In this document: positions 33,790 to 42,400 of the stretch, one piece after another
Position numbering within the stretch: the stretch's first letter is position 1
Layout of the letters: each line of letters opens with the position of its first letter
Assembly: GCA_030426665.1 (NCBI GenBank)
Contig: JAUHYD010000003.1
Coordinates: 1 to 64,000, forward strand
Direction of reading: 5' to 3'
From: Bacteroidia bacterium
GTDB lineage: Bacteria; Bacteroidota; Bacteroidia; Chitinophagales; Chitinophagaceae
Length of the DNA stretch: 64,000 bases
Notes under the pieces: model-generated
Databases searched by the model: none
What the model saw: only the letters and a program-made list of their open reading frames with translations
Told to the model about the DNA's origin: nothing
Made by a program: the position numbers and the translations under genes

Positions 33790-35823
33790 GTGGTTGGTCG
33801 CAAAAAAACTAAGTTGGAAGCGCAAAAGAAACATAAATCTCAATATGCCAGAAGTCTAATAGAAGCTAGTCTTGACCCTTTAGTTACTATTAGTACAGAA
33901 GGCACCATAACCGATATGAACGAAGCTTTTTCCAACATCACAGGTTTGACCCGTGAAAAGCTGACCGGCACCTATTTCTACGACTATTTTACCGAACCTA
34001 AGAAGGCCAGAGAAATATACCGTGAGGTATTTGCTAAAGGCTTTGTTACAGATTACCCGCTAACACTAAGAGATCATCACAAAATCGATGTTTTGTTTAA
34101 TGGCTCTGTCTACAAAGATGAAACCGGAAATGTACTAGGGGCAGTTGTGGTAGCTAGAGACATTACGGACCAGAAAAGGATAGAAAAGGAACTGATTGAA
34201 GCTAAAGTATTTGCAGAAATGGCGACTGTACTTGCTGAAGAAGCACAATGCAAGGCAGAGGGAGCTACAAAAGTAGCCGAAGAAGCCGTCAAAGCGAAAC
34301 AGCGATTCTTGTCGAACATGAGTCATGAAATACGCACACCAATGAACGCCATCATTGGCTTCACAAAAGTACTGCTCAAGACAGAACTAACGGAAAAGCA
34401 ATTAGAATACCTATCCGCCATTAAGCTAAGCGGAGATTCATTGATTGTGCTGACCAATGACGTTTTAGACCTGGCGAAAGTAGACGCAGGACAAATGACT
34501 TTTGAACAGGTGCCTTTCAAGCTGGCAAACTCTATAGCCGCCATGCTTCATTTGTTCGAAACCAAAATACAGGAGAAAAATCTGAAGCTTGTCAAGGAGT
34601 ATGACACCAATATTCCGGATGTATTACTTGGCGATCCACTTCGTTTGCACCAAATCATTTTAAACCTGGTAAGCAATGCCGTAAAATTTACCAAAAAGGG
34701 AAAGATTGTAGTGACGGTCAGACTGGTGAGTGAAGATGAAGAAAAAGTAAGTATAGAGTTTGCAGTATCTGACACAGGAATTGGGATACCAGAAAATAAG
34801 CTGGAAAACATCTTCGAAAACTTCCAACAGGCGTCCAGCGGCACATCCCGACTGTACGGCGGTACAGGTCTGGGCTTATCGATCGTGAAGCAACTGGTAG
34901 AGCCACAAGGAGGGACAGTTATTGTAAAAAGCAAAATCGACGAAGGGTCTACTTTCAGTTTTACATTGAGTTTCGGTAAAACGGATGCGCAGCCACAATT
35001 CGAAATGGACGATGCAGAGTTCGAGCCCGATATAAAGAACATAAAGATTTTGGTTGTCGAAGACATTCCGCTCAATCAATTGCTAATGAGAACTGTGCTG
35101 GATGACTTTGGATTCGAATGTGATATCGCAAGCAATGGTAAAATAGCCATAGAAAAGCTGCGGAGCGGCACTTACGACCTCATTCTAATGGATTTACAGA
35201 TGCCCGAAATGAACGGTTTTGAAGCTACCGAATTTATTCGCAACAATATGGGACTAACAATTCCTATTATTGCGCTAACGGCAGATGTAACTACCGTTGA
35301 CTTAGCAAAGTGTACGGCCGTTGGTATGAACGACTATCTCGCCAAACCTATAAACGAGCGACTCTTGTACAGCAAAATAGCGGGAATAGTACGCCAGCCA
35401 GACATACCTAAACCTGCTGCCAAAGCGATTGACGAAATAATACAAATGAAGTGCATCAATCTCGACTATCTGTCGCGGCGCACAAAGTCAGACCCCAAAC
35501 TAATGATGGAAATGATTGCACTCTATCTGGAGCAAATTCCGCCATTAGTAGCAATCGTAAAAGAAAGCCTGATCACAAAAGATTGGGATGCGATGTACGA
35601 AGCAATACATAAAATTATTCCCTCGTTTTCAATAATGGGAATAGGAGGAGATATAGAGAGTAATGCAATGAAAATTCAAGACTATGCGAAGGCTAAACAA
35701 GAGATAGATGTAATACCTGATCTCGTGCTGCAACTTGAAACAATTTGCACACAAGCTTGTGCTGAATTAGAAGAAGAATTAAATGCGATAAAAAGTACCA
35801 ATGTATGGAAAAAGACAAGATAA
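33790..35823 (+). CDS. Hybrid sensor histidine kinase (PAS-HisKA-HATPase-REC-Hpt)
   Basis: The 677-residue kinase lacks membrane segments, so it senses a cytoplasmic signal. Domains: PAS (about 20-127), coiled coil (128-172), HisKA with H179 (SNMSHEIRTP), HATPase with GDPLRLHQIILNLVSNAVKF, DTGIGIP and GGTGLGLSIVKQLV, REC with phospho-acceptor D468 (LILMDLQMPEMNG), and an Hpt-like end with H607 (MYEAIHKII). The annotated start is GTG 33790. An alternative is ATG 33764 (MTPDEIYVVWLVAKK), which joins this frame only if the A7 run at 33802-33808 gains or loses a base. The stop lies inside the response-regulator gene (19 bp overlap), so the two proteins are partners. Confidence 0.88.
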   Translation: MVGRKKTKLEAQKKHKSQYARSLIEASLDPLVTISTEGTITDMNEAFSNITGLTREKLTGTYFYDYFTEPKKAREIYREVFAKGFVTDYPLTLRDHHKIDVLFNGSVYKDETGNVLGAVVVARDITDQKRIEKELIEAKVFAEMATVLAEEAQCKAEGATKVAEEAVKAKQRFLSNMSHEIRTPMNAIIGFTKVLLKTELTEKQLEYLSAIKLSGDSLIVLTNDVLDLAKVDAGQMTFEQVPFKLANSIAAMLHLFETKIQEKNLKLVKEYDTNIPDVLLGDPLRLHQIILNLVSNAVKFTKKGKIVVTVRLVSEDEEKVSIEFAVSDTGIGIPENKLENIFENFQQASSGTSRLYGGTGLGLSIVKQLVEPQGGTVIVKSKIDEGSTFSFTLSFGKTDAQPQFEMDDAEFEPDIKNIKILVVEDIPLNQLLMRTVLDDFGFECDIASNGKIAIEKLRSGTYDLILMDLQMPEMNGFEATEFIRNNMGLTIPIIALTADVTTVDLAKCTAVGMNDYLAKPINERLLYSKIAGIVRQPDIPKPAAKAIDEIIQMKCINLDYLSRRTKSDPKLMMEMIALYLEQIPPLVAIVKESLITKDWDAMYEAIHKIIPSFSIMGIGGDIESNAMKIQDYAKAKQEIDVIPDLVLQLETICTQACAELEEELNAIKSTNVWKKTR

Positions 35824-36236
35824 AATTGTTTCTGGTAGATGATGATGCCCTGTTTCTGAAATCTATGGAAATTGATTTTCTGCAGTTAGCAGACTATGCC
35901 GTTGAAACCTTTGCTACCGGGGAACTATGTTTGGAAAACATATCCCATAATCCGGATATCATCTTGCTAGACTATAACCTGGACGGCATCAACAAAAACG
36001 CCATGAATGGCATAGCTACACTCGATAAGATAAAAGAATACGACCCACGTATTCCGGTTGTTATTTTATCTGCTCAGGACAAAATAGATGTGGCCATTAG
36101 CTGTATGCATCATTTGGCAAGTGACTATGTTGTAAAAAGTGAAACTGCGTTTACTCGCCTCCAGCGAATTATTCCTAATGTCCTCCGATTTCAGAAAATG
36201 GAAAAAGAGCTTAACTGGTACATGTCCAGGATGTAA
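35805..36236 (+). CDS. Single-domain response regulator
   Basis: The 143-residue protein is a receiver domain with no output domain. The acidic cluster DDD at 12-14, phospho-acceptor D56 (IILLDYNLDG), the conserved S in VVILSAQD and the K in YVVKSETA are all in place. An insert after the DYNLDG loop (INKNAMNG) is slightly longer than usual. It overlaps the hybrid kinase gene by 19 bp, so coupled translation and phosphotransfer from H607 or H179 are likely. Without an output domain it should act by protein contact or as a phosphate sink. Confidence 0.88.
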   Translation: MEKDKIKLFLVDDDALFLKSMEIDFLQLADYAVETFATGELCLENISHNPDIILLDYNLDGINKNAMNGIATLDKIKEYDPRIPVVILSAQDKIDVAISCMHHLASDYVVKSETAFTRLQRIIPNVLRFQKMEKELNWYMSRM

Positions 36237-36441
36237 CACCTCTGACAATTCATACATACTCATCCATCAAATTAAATATTCAACGATTTCCTATTTATTA
36301 ATCGTACCTTACAGATATACCAATAGTCATTTCCCCTTCCTGTTTCTATTTGGCGCGATAGCACCTATCACTTTTCGCATGCGCTTTTAATTGCTCGTTA
36401 CTTGTAAGAGATTTTTTTGCAGGCAACTATAAAACAACCAC

Positions 36442-37002
36442 ATGATACTACATATAAAATACATGGTAAGCCAGCGTTGCATAATGCTGGTGAAGGAAGA
36501 GTTGAAAAAGCTCGGCCTCCACTATGTAATTGTGGAGCTGGGAGTAGTGGAGATAATGGAAGATATACGAGGGGAATTACTTGAAATACTAAAGAAAAAT
36601 TTACTGGAATCAGGACTGGAACTCTTAGACAATAAAAAGAGCATACTCATCGAAAAGATAAAAATCCTGATAATAGAAATGGTACACTATACCGATGAAC
36701 TGCCGGAAGTGAACTACTCTAATTACATCAGTGAGAAACTGGATCACGACTATACCTACCTCGCAAACATATTTTCAGAAGTAAAGGGCATTACAATACA
36801 ACAGTACATAATCGCAAATAAAATAGAACGAGTAAAGGAGCTACTGCTATATGGCGAACTGAACCTCACCGAAATATCCTATAAGCTAAATTATAGCAGT
36901 GTGGCGCACCTGTCCAATCAGTTTAAGAAAGTAACAGGGTTAACCCCTTCCTTCTTTAAACAACTTAAAGATAAAAAACGCGTTGCACTGGAGAGCATGT
37001 AA
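36442..37002 (+). CDS. AraC-family regulator with degenerate HMA-like N-terminus
   Basis: The 186-residue protein ends in a standard AraC double HTH (about 90-175): YTYLANIFSEVKGITIQQYIIANKIERVKELL, then NLTEISYKLNYSSVAHLSNQFKKVTGLTPSFFK. The N-terminal 65 residues (ILHIKYMVSQRCIMLVKEELKKLGL) resemble a heavy-metal-associated beta-alpha-beta fold. Relatives usually carry a CxxC there; here the first cysteine is serine (MVSQRC). Metal sensing may therefore be lost or altered. No target promoter is evident. It is monocistronic, ending at a strong terminator (37093-37126). Confidence 0.82.
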   Translation: MILHIKYMVSQRCIMLVKEELKKLGLHYVIVELGVVEIMEDIRGELLEILKKNLLESGLELLDNKKSILIEKIKILIIEMVHYTDELPEVNYSNYISEKLDHDYTYLANIFSEVKGITIQQYIIANKIERVKELLLYGELNLTEISYKLNYSSVAHLSNQFKKVTGLTPSFFKQLKDKKRVALESM

Positions 37003-37092
37003 CGGCAACCTCCAGGTTAAACGTCAGCCTCTATCACGAGTAGTTTAGCGCAACAATCACTTTCGTACCATCCTAAAGAAATACCGGACTTA

Positions 37093-37134
37093 GAGCCGCC
37101 CGAATAGAAAAATATTCCGGCGGCTCTGTCTTTT
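37093..37134 (+). terminator. Terminator of the AraC gene
   Basis: GAGCCGCC (37093-37100) pairs with GGCGGCTC (37119-37126). Inner arms GAATA/TATTC add five pairs across one mismatch. TGTCTTTT follows. Confidence 0.85.
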
Positions 37135-37248
37135 AGTACACCAAAGTGTGATTGATGTAACTCTTTTAGATTGTTATGTAACGGTTAACGGCATAGCAAT
37201 AGAGACCTTTGCGTAGTGATAATTCATTCACCACATTAATACAATTTC

Positions 37249-40200
37249 ATGAAAACCAAACTACTCAAAGTACTATCAGCAGCAATACTGTTCCTGATAC
37301 CAATCGTGGGCTTTGCACAAGCACCGACGTTGGGAGAGGCTGCAAATTTTGTGCTGTTTACTACAATAGGTCCCGTTACGAACTCGGGCACTCCCTATCT
37401 CACACACCTTACCGGGAATGTCGGAACAAATACCGGTTCCAGCACTGGTTTCGGAAATATAGATGGACAAATGCATGACGGCGGACCAACAAGTGCTTCA
37501 TGTACCGCAGACATCATTACTTTATACGGGGAGTTGAGTGGTGCTACACCTACTTTCTTCCCGGTATCGCCATTGCTTGGCGGCGGGGACATATTGGTAC
37601 CCGGAATCTATCAGTACCCCTTGCTAACTGCAGCGTCACTCGACCTTAATCTTATATTAGATGGCGGTGGCGACCCGAATGCACTGTTTATCATAAAGAT
37701 TGATGGCGCATTTTCCACTAGTGCAAATTCAAAAGTCATTCTGACAAACGGCGCACTTGCTTGCAATGTGTTCTGGCTGGTAGAGGGAATGATAGATATG
37801 GGTGCAGGTACCACCATTCGGGGAACGATGCTTGCCCACAATGCTGCCATCAATATGGCAGCTTTAGACACACTTGAAGGAAGGGCACTTTCAATAAATG
37901 GTGCGATTACTACCAATTCTATTTTGGCATACACTCCATTAGGTTGCGGCAGTCCATTCCTTACTGGTCCGGCAGCTCCTGCGCTTGTGTCTACAGCCGC
38001 TTTTGGCGTTTTCTCAAGTATTGGCCCGGTTACGAGCACTCCAATAACTTATGTTAAGGGTAATGTAGGTTCCAATACAGCATTCCCAACAGGCTTTGAT
38101 TTCTTAAATGTCATGGGTATTATGTATGGTCCGAGTTTTGTTACTGCAGCTTGTGCGGGAGACCTTACAAATGTGTATGACTATCTAAATGCACTTCCCA
38201 CAGATATTGAGTTATTGCAAGGAGATCTTTTTGGTCACGACCTTGTGCTTACACCACATACATATCATATAGCAGCCTCTCCAATTTCATTGACAGGCGA
38301 AATATACCTCAATGCACAAGGCAACCCTGACGCTGTATTTGTACTTAACTTGAACGGAGCTTTAATAACAAGCACATTCTCTAAAATTAATTTGATAAAT
38401 GGAGCGCAAGCAAAAAACGTGTATTGGAAAATAGACGGCGCAACACATGTCTATGACAACTCATTGTTTAATGGCACCATAGTAGGTACTGGTGCAATTA
38501 CTTTAAATACAGGCGATACACTTAACGGTAGGGCACTTACAATTAATGGTGCTGTAGCTATCAACGGAAGTTTTGTAAATACTACACCAGCACCATGTAC
38601 CGCTTCGGCAATAACGGGTACAGACACACTATGTGTTGGCATGACTACATTACTTTCAAACACGGATACAGGTCTAATCTGGCATAGTAGTGATGCAATG
38701 GTTGCAACAATTGACACCAATACAGGACTTGTTACCGGTGTTGGTGCAGGTACGGCAATTATAACACTTACAAATGGTCTGGCTTGCCAATCAACCGACA
38801 CCGTCACCGTAAATGCATTACCAGCCCCGATTACCGCCACAGATAGCGTGGTGTGTGTTAGTGCAACATTAACTTATGCCAGCTTAACTTCCGGCGGAAC
38901 CTGGACGAGCGGAAATATGTCCGCAGCGACAGTAGATTCTGCTTCCGGTGTCATTACCGGAGTTGCAGTAGGTAACACATACATTACATACACGCTAACA
39001 ACAGGGTGCGAAACGAAAAAGAGTGTTACAGTTAACCCAACACCCAACGCAGGATCTATTACGGGCAGTGCAACCATGTGCCCGGGCAATACTACCACGT
39101 TGAGTAATACTACAACTGGTGGAATATGGTCATCACTAAATACTGCAACTGCAACTATCGGTTCTGCGACAGGTATTGTCACAGCAGTAGCATTGGGAAC
39201 AACAACCATTTCATATACAGTAACCAATAGCTGCGGATCAGCAGCCGCTACAACAGTGGTAACGGTTAGTGCAACAACTACTCTTGACCCTACAACAGGA
39301 ACTGCAATGGTATGTCCTGGTAACACCACCACTTTAATCAATAGTACAACCAGCGGCACATGGTCGTCTGTAAATACAGCTACGGCGACAATCGGTTCAA
39401 CTTCCGGTATTGTAACAGGTATAATGGCGGGTACAACTACCATATCCTATACAGTAACCAATAGCTGTGGAAGTGCTACGGAAACAACAATAGTAACGGT
39501 TAACCCATCACCCGATGCGGGTACTATTACAGGGACTACAACGCTTTGTCCTACTGATAATGCCACGTTAACCAATATAGCTACTGGTGGCGTTTGGTCG
39601 TCAGTAAATACAGCTACAGCAACTATAGGCTCATCTACCGGTATTGTTACCGCCATTGCCCTTGGAACTACAACTATATCATATACGGTTACAAGTAGCT
39701 GTGGGACAGTTGCAGCAACAACTGTAGTGACGGTAAGTGCCACGACTGACGCAGGTACAATAACCGGAACTGCCACAGTATGTCCGGGTAACACTATTAC
39801 ATTAACCAATACAGTCACTGGCGGAACGTGGTCATCATCAAATACGACAATGGCAACAGTTGGCTCTCTAACAGGCATTGTTACAGGAGCAGCCACAGGT
39901 ACTGCTACAATATCATATACAGTAACAAATAGCTGCGGAACCGCTTCTACAACAACAATAGTGACGGTTAGCCCTTCACCTAACGCAGGCACAATAACAG
40001 GTACGACAGTACTTTGCCCGGCTAACAATGTTGTTCTAAGCAACACCATATCAGGTGGTGTATGGACATCAGTAACTACAGCTACAGCAACAATCGGTTC
40101 AGCAACCGGTATCGTTTCTGGGATAGCTGCCGGCACTACGATAATTTCATATTCCCTGACTAACAGCTGTGGTACAGCAACGGCGACAACGGTGGTTACC

Positions 40201-42372
40201 ATTAACCCGTTACCAAATGCTGGCACCATAACAGGAGCGGCAATAGTATGCCCTGGTAATACAACATCGTTGGGTAATACAGCAACTGGCGGAACATGGA
40301 CATCATCAAACACGACAATGGCAACAGTTGGCTCTCTAACCGGTATTGTTACAGGAGCAGCCACAGGTACTGCTACAATATCATATACGGTAACAAATAG
40401 CTGCGGAATTGCATTTACAACAACAATAGTGACGGTTAGCCCTTTACCTAACGCAGGCACAATAACAGGTACGACAATACTTTGCCCGGCAAACAATGTT
40501 GTTCTAAGCAACACCATATCAGGTGGTGTATGGACATCAGTGACTACAGCTACAGCAACAATCGGTTCAGCAACCGGAATCGTTTCCGGAATAGCTGCTG
40601 GCACTACGACAATTTCATATTCCCTAACTAACAGCTGTGGTATAGCAACGGCGACAACGGTGGTGACAATTAACCCGCTACCCGATGCCGGAACTATTAC
40701 TGGCACAACAACACTTTGCGAGGCAACAAACGTCGCCCTTGGTAATGCAATAATAGGTGGAGTTTGGTCTTCAGTAAACACTGCAACAGCAACAATCGGT
40801 TCAGCAACTGGTATCGTTTCCGGAATAGCTGCCGGCACAACAACCTTATCTTATACAGTAGCCAATAGCTGTGGAATAGCCGCTACAACAGTTGTAGCAA
40901 CGGTAAATCCGCTACCAAATGCAGGAACTATTACGGGTACGGCGACAGTTTGCCCCGGCGACACTACAATATTGAGCAGTAGTGTCACTGGCGGAACCTG
41001 GACATCAGTATCAACGCCGACAGCTACAATAGGTTCAGCAACCGGAATTCTTGTGGGAATAGCAGCAGGCACATCAACAATCTCCTATACAGTTACTAAT
41101 AGCTGCGGAACGGATGTTGCAATAATTTTAACTACAGTTAACCCCTTGCCAAACGCGGGCACTATCACCGGTGTTTCAAGTGTATGTGTTGGTTCAAACA
41201 TCCTGTTAAGCAATGACACCGCAGGTGGTGTTTGGAGTAGCAGCAACAGCAACATCATAGTATCTAGCACGGGTAGTGTTGGCGGAGTAGCAGCAGGCAC
41301 ATCGATAGTTTCTTATTCCTTTACAAATTCATGTGGTACAGATGTGACTACTAAACCTATAACAATCAACCCACTGCCAAACGCAGGTGTAATATCCGGC
41401 GCTTCAAATGTATGTTCGGGTTCAATCATCACACTAACAAATACTGTTACAGGCGGCACCTGGAGCAGCAGCAATGCTACAGCTACGGTATCTGGCGGTA
41501 TGGTAATCGGTGTAGTGCCGGGAGTAGACACTATTGTCTATTCTGTGAGTAACATGTGTGGCTCAGCAACAGCATTTAAAATAGTAACGATAAATGTGCT
41601 TCCATCAGTACCGGTTATTACTACTCAGTCTCCTGAAACCGTATGCTCGGGCACTATGTACCAGAATTTTGGCACAACAACTCCCGCAGCAGCAAATACA
41701 GTATATAGCTGGACAGCAATCAATGCAACGGTATGGGCTCAGGGAACTTCGCACAATAATGCTGTGATAAACTTCGGCACCTCCGGTACTGCAATTGTAA
41801 TGCTAAACTCAACCATAATAGCGACCGGATGCCAAAGCAAGAATACAATTTTGATAGATGTCACAACCAGCGTATCGCAGGCTGACTTTGTATCCTACTT
41901 TAGTGACCATTTCGTAGCAACTCCGCCCACCGAAGGTTCATACCAGTGGGGTTATGACGACAAATTCACGCTGGACTCTACAATACTTACCGGAGAGATC
42001 AATCAGGACTACGTAAATGCTAACCCTGACTTTGAAAATAAACTCTATTGGGTAATGACCAAACTGGGAGATTGCGAGCAGAAGACATATTATGATGCGC
42101 CACTTGTGATAGAAAGTGTAAATAATGAAGCACCCCGTGTTACAGTATTTCCAAACCCCGCAACCAGCATTGTTAATGTCGAAATAGGAGCATCTGCTCA
42201 AGGAGCAATAACCATAGAAATATATAGTACACTAGGCAAAAAAGTAAGCACCATTTCGGCCGTTGAGAATAAAGCGGTATTAGACGTGTCAAACCTTGCT
42301 GCCGGCATATACATTATTACATGTACCAATGACGGTGTGAAATTCAACAGCACTCGCTTTATCAAAAACTAA
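37249..42372 (+). CDS. Giant T9SS adhesin-like protein: two ice-binding domains plus 13 Ig-like repeats
   Basis: The 1707-residue product has a signal peptide (ending GFAQA). Two tandem DUF3494 ice-binding-type domains follow (about 28-225 and 240-445; each has the TGNVGTNTG-like loop and the GRALSINGAI/GRALTINGAV end). Then come 13 Ig-like repeats of about 78 residues (about 455-1450; core GGTWSS..TATIGSATGIV.G.A.GTTTISYTVTNSCG), one divergent repeat, and a T9SS sorting domain (VFPNPATSIVNVEIG ... AAGIYIITC ... RFIKN). DUF3494 domains bind ice crystals in many species and also occur in adhesins. Surface display with a long repeat stalk is likely. A 468-bp near-identical tandem duplication lies inside (39760-40695). 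It is followed directly by an OmpA-family gene. Confidence 0.9.
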   Translation: MKTKLLKVLSAAILFLIPIVGFAQAPTLGEAANFVLFTTIGPVTNSGTPYLTHLTGNVGTNTGSSTGFGNIDGQMHDGGPTSASCTADIITLYGELSGATPTFFPVSPLLGGGDILVPGIYQYPLLTAASLDLNLILDGGGDPNALFIIKIDGAFSTSANSKVILTNGALACNVFWLVEGMIDMGAGTTIRGTMLAHNAAINMAALDTLEGRALSINGAITTNSILAYTPLGCGSPFLTGPAAPALVSTAAFGVFSSIGPVTSTPITYVKGNVGSNTAFPTGFDFLNVMGIMYGPSFVTAACAGDLTNVYDYLNALPTDIELLQGDLFGHDLVLTPHTYHIAASPISLTGEIYLNAQGNPDAVFVLNLNGALITSTFSKINLINGAQAKNVYWKIDGATHVYDNSLFNGTIVGTGAITLNTGDTLNGRALTINGAVAINGSFVNTTPAPCTASAITGTDTLCVGMTTLLSNTDTGLIWHSSDAMVATIDTNTGLVTGVGAGTAIITLTNGLACQSTDTVTVNALPAPITATDSVVCVSATLTYASLTSGGTWTSGNMSAATVDSASGVITGVAVGNTYITYTLTTGCETKKSVTVNPTPNAGSITGSATMCPGNTTTLSNTTTGGIWSSLNTATATIGSATGIVTAVALGTTTISYTVTNSCGSAAATTVVTVSATTTLDPTTGTAMVCPGNTTTLINSTTSGTWSSVNTATATIGSTSGIVTGIMAGTTTISYTVTNSCGSATETTIVTVNPSPDAGTITGTTTLCPTDNATLTNIATGGVWSSVNTATATIGSSTGIVTAIALGTTTISYTVTSSCGTVAATTVVTVSATTDAGTITGTATVCPGNTITLTNTVTGGTWSSSNTTMATVGSLTGIVTGAATGTATISYTVTNSCGTASTTTIVTVSPSPNAGTITGTTVLCPANNVVLSNTISGGVWTSVTTATATIGSATGIVSGIAAGTTIISYSLTNSCGTATATTVVTINPLPNAGTITGAAIVCPGNTTSLGNTATGGTWTSSNTTMATVGSLTGIVTGAATGTATISYTVTNSCGIAFTTTIVTVSPLPNAGTITGTTILCPANNVVLSNTISGGVWTSVTTATATIGSATGIVSGIAAGTTTISYSLTNSCGIATATTVVTINPLPDAGTITGTTTLCEATNVALGNAIIGGVWSSVNTATATIGSATGIVSGIAAGTTTLSYTVANSCGIAATTVVATVNPLPNAGTITGTATVCPGDTTILSSSVTGGTWTSVSTPTATIGSATGILVGIAAGTSTISYTVTNSCGTDVAIILTTVNPLPNAGTITGVSSVCVGSNILLSNDTAGGVWSSSNSNIIVSSTGSVGGVAAGTSIVSYSFTNSCGTDVTTKPITINPLPNAGVISGASNVCSGSIITLTNTVTGGTWSSSNATATVSGGMVIGVVPGVDTIVYSVSNMCGSATAFKIVTINVLPSVPVITTQSPETVCSGTMYQNFGTTTPAAANTVYSWTAINATVWAQGTSHNNAVINFGTSGTAIVMLNSTIIATGCQSKNTILIDVTTSVSQADFVSYFSDHFVATPPTEGSYQWGYDDKFTLDSTILTGEINQDYVNANPDFENKLYWVMTKLGDCEQKTYYDAPLVIESVNNEAPRVTVFPNPATSIVNVEIGASAQGAITIEIYSTLGKKVSTISAVENKAVLDVSNLAAGIYIITCTNDGVKFNSTRFIKN
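39760..40695 (+). repeat. Tandem 468-bp duplication within the Ig-repeat gene
   Basis: Two Ig repeats (2 x 234 bp) are duplicated: 39760-40227 and 40228-40695. Long stretches are identical; for example, the GACAATGGCAACAGTTGG segment occurs at 39846 and 40314, exactly 468 bp apart. This signals recent unequal crossing-over, which changes stalk length in frame. Confidence 0.8.
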
Positions 42373-42400
42373 ACACATGAACGTCCTAAAAAATAATAAA

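Noticed and set aside
39447-40838. 463-codon open frame on the minus strand
   Set aside because: It is antisense to the Ig-repeat region of the 1707-residue protein. Its repetitive V/P/A composition mirrors the repeats on the plus strand, and similar antisense frames occur over other repeats in the gene.
39060-41590. CRISPR-like periodic repeats
   Set aside because: The period is about 234 bp, the repeats are in frame and encode Ig-like domains, and there are no spacers or cas genes.
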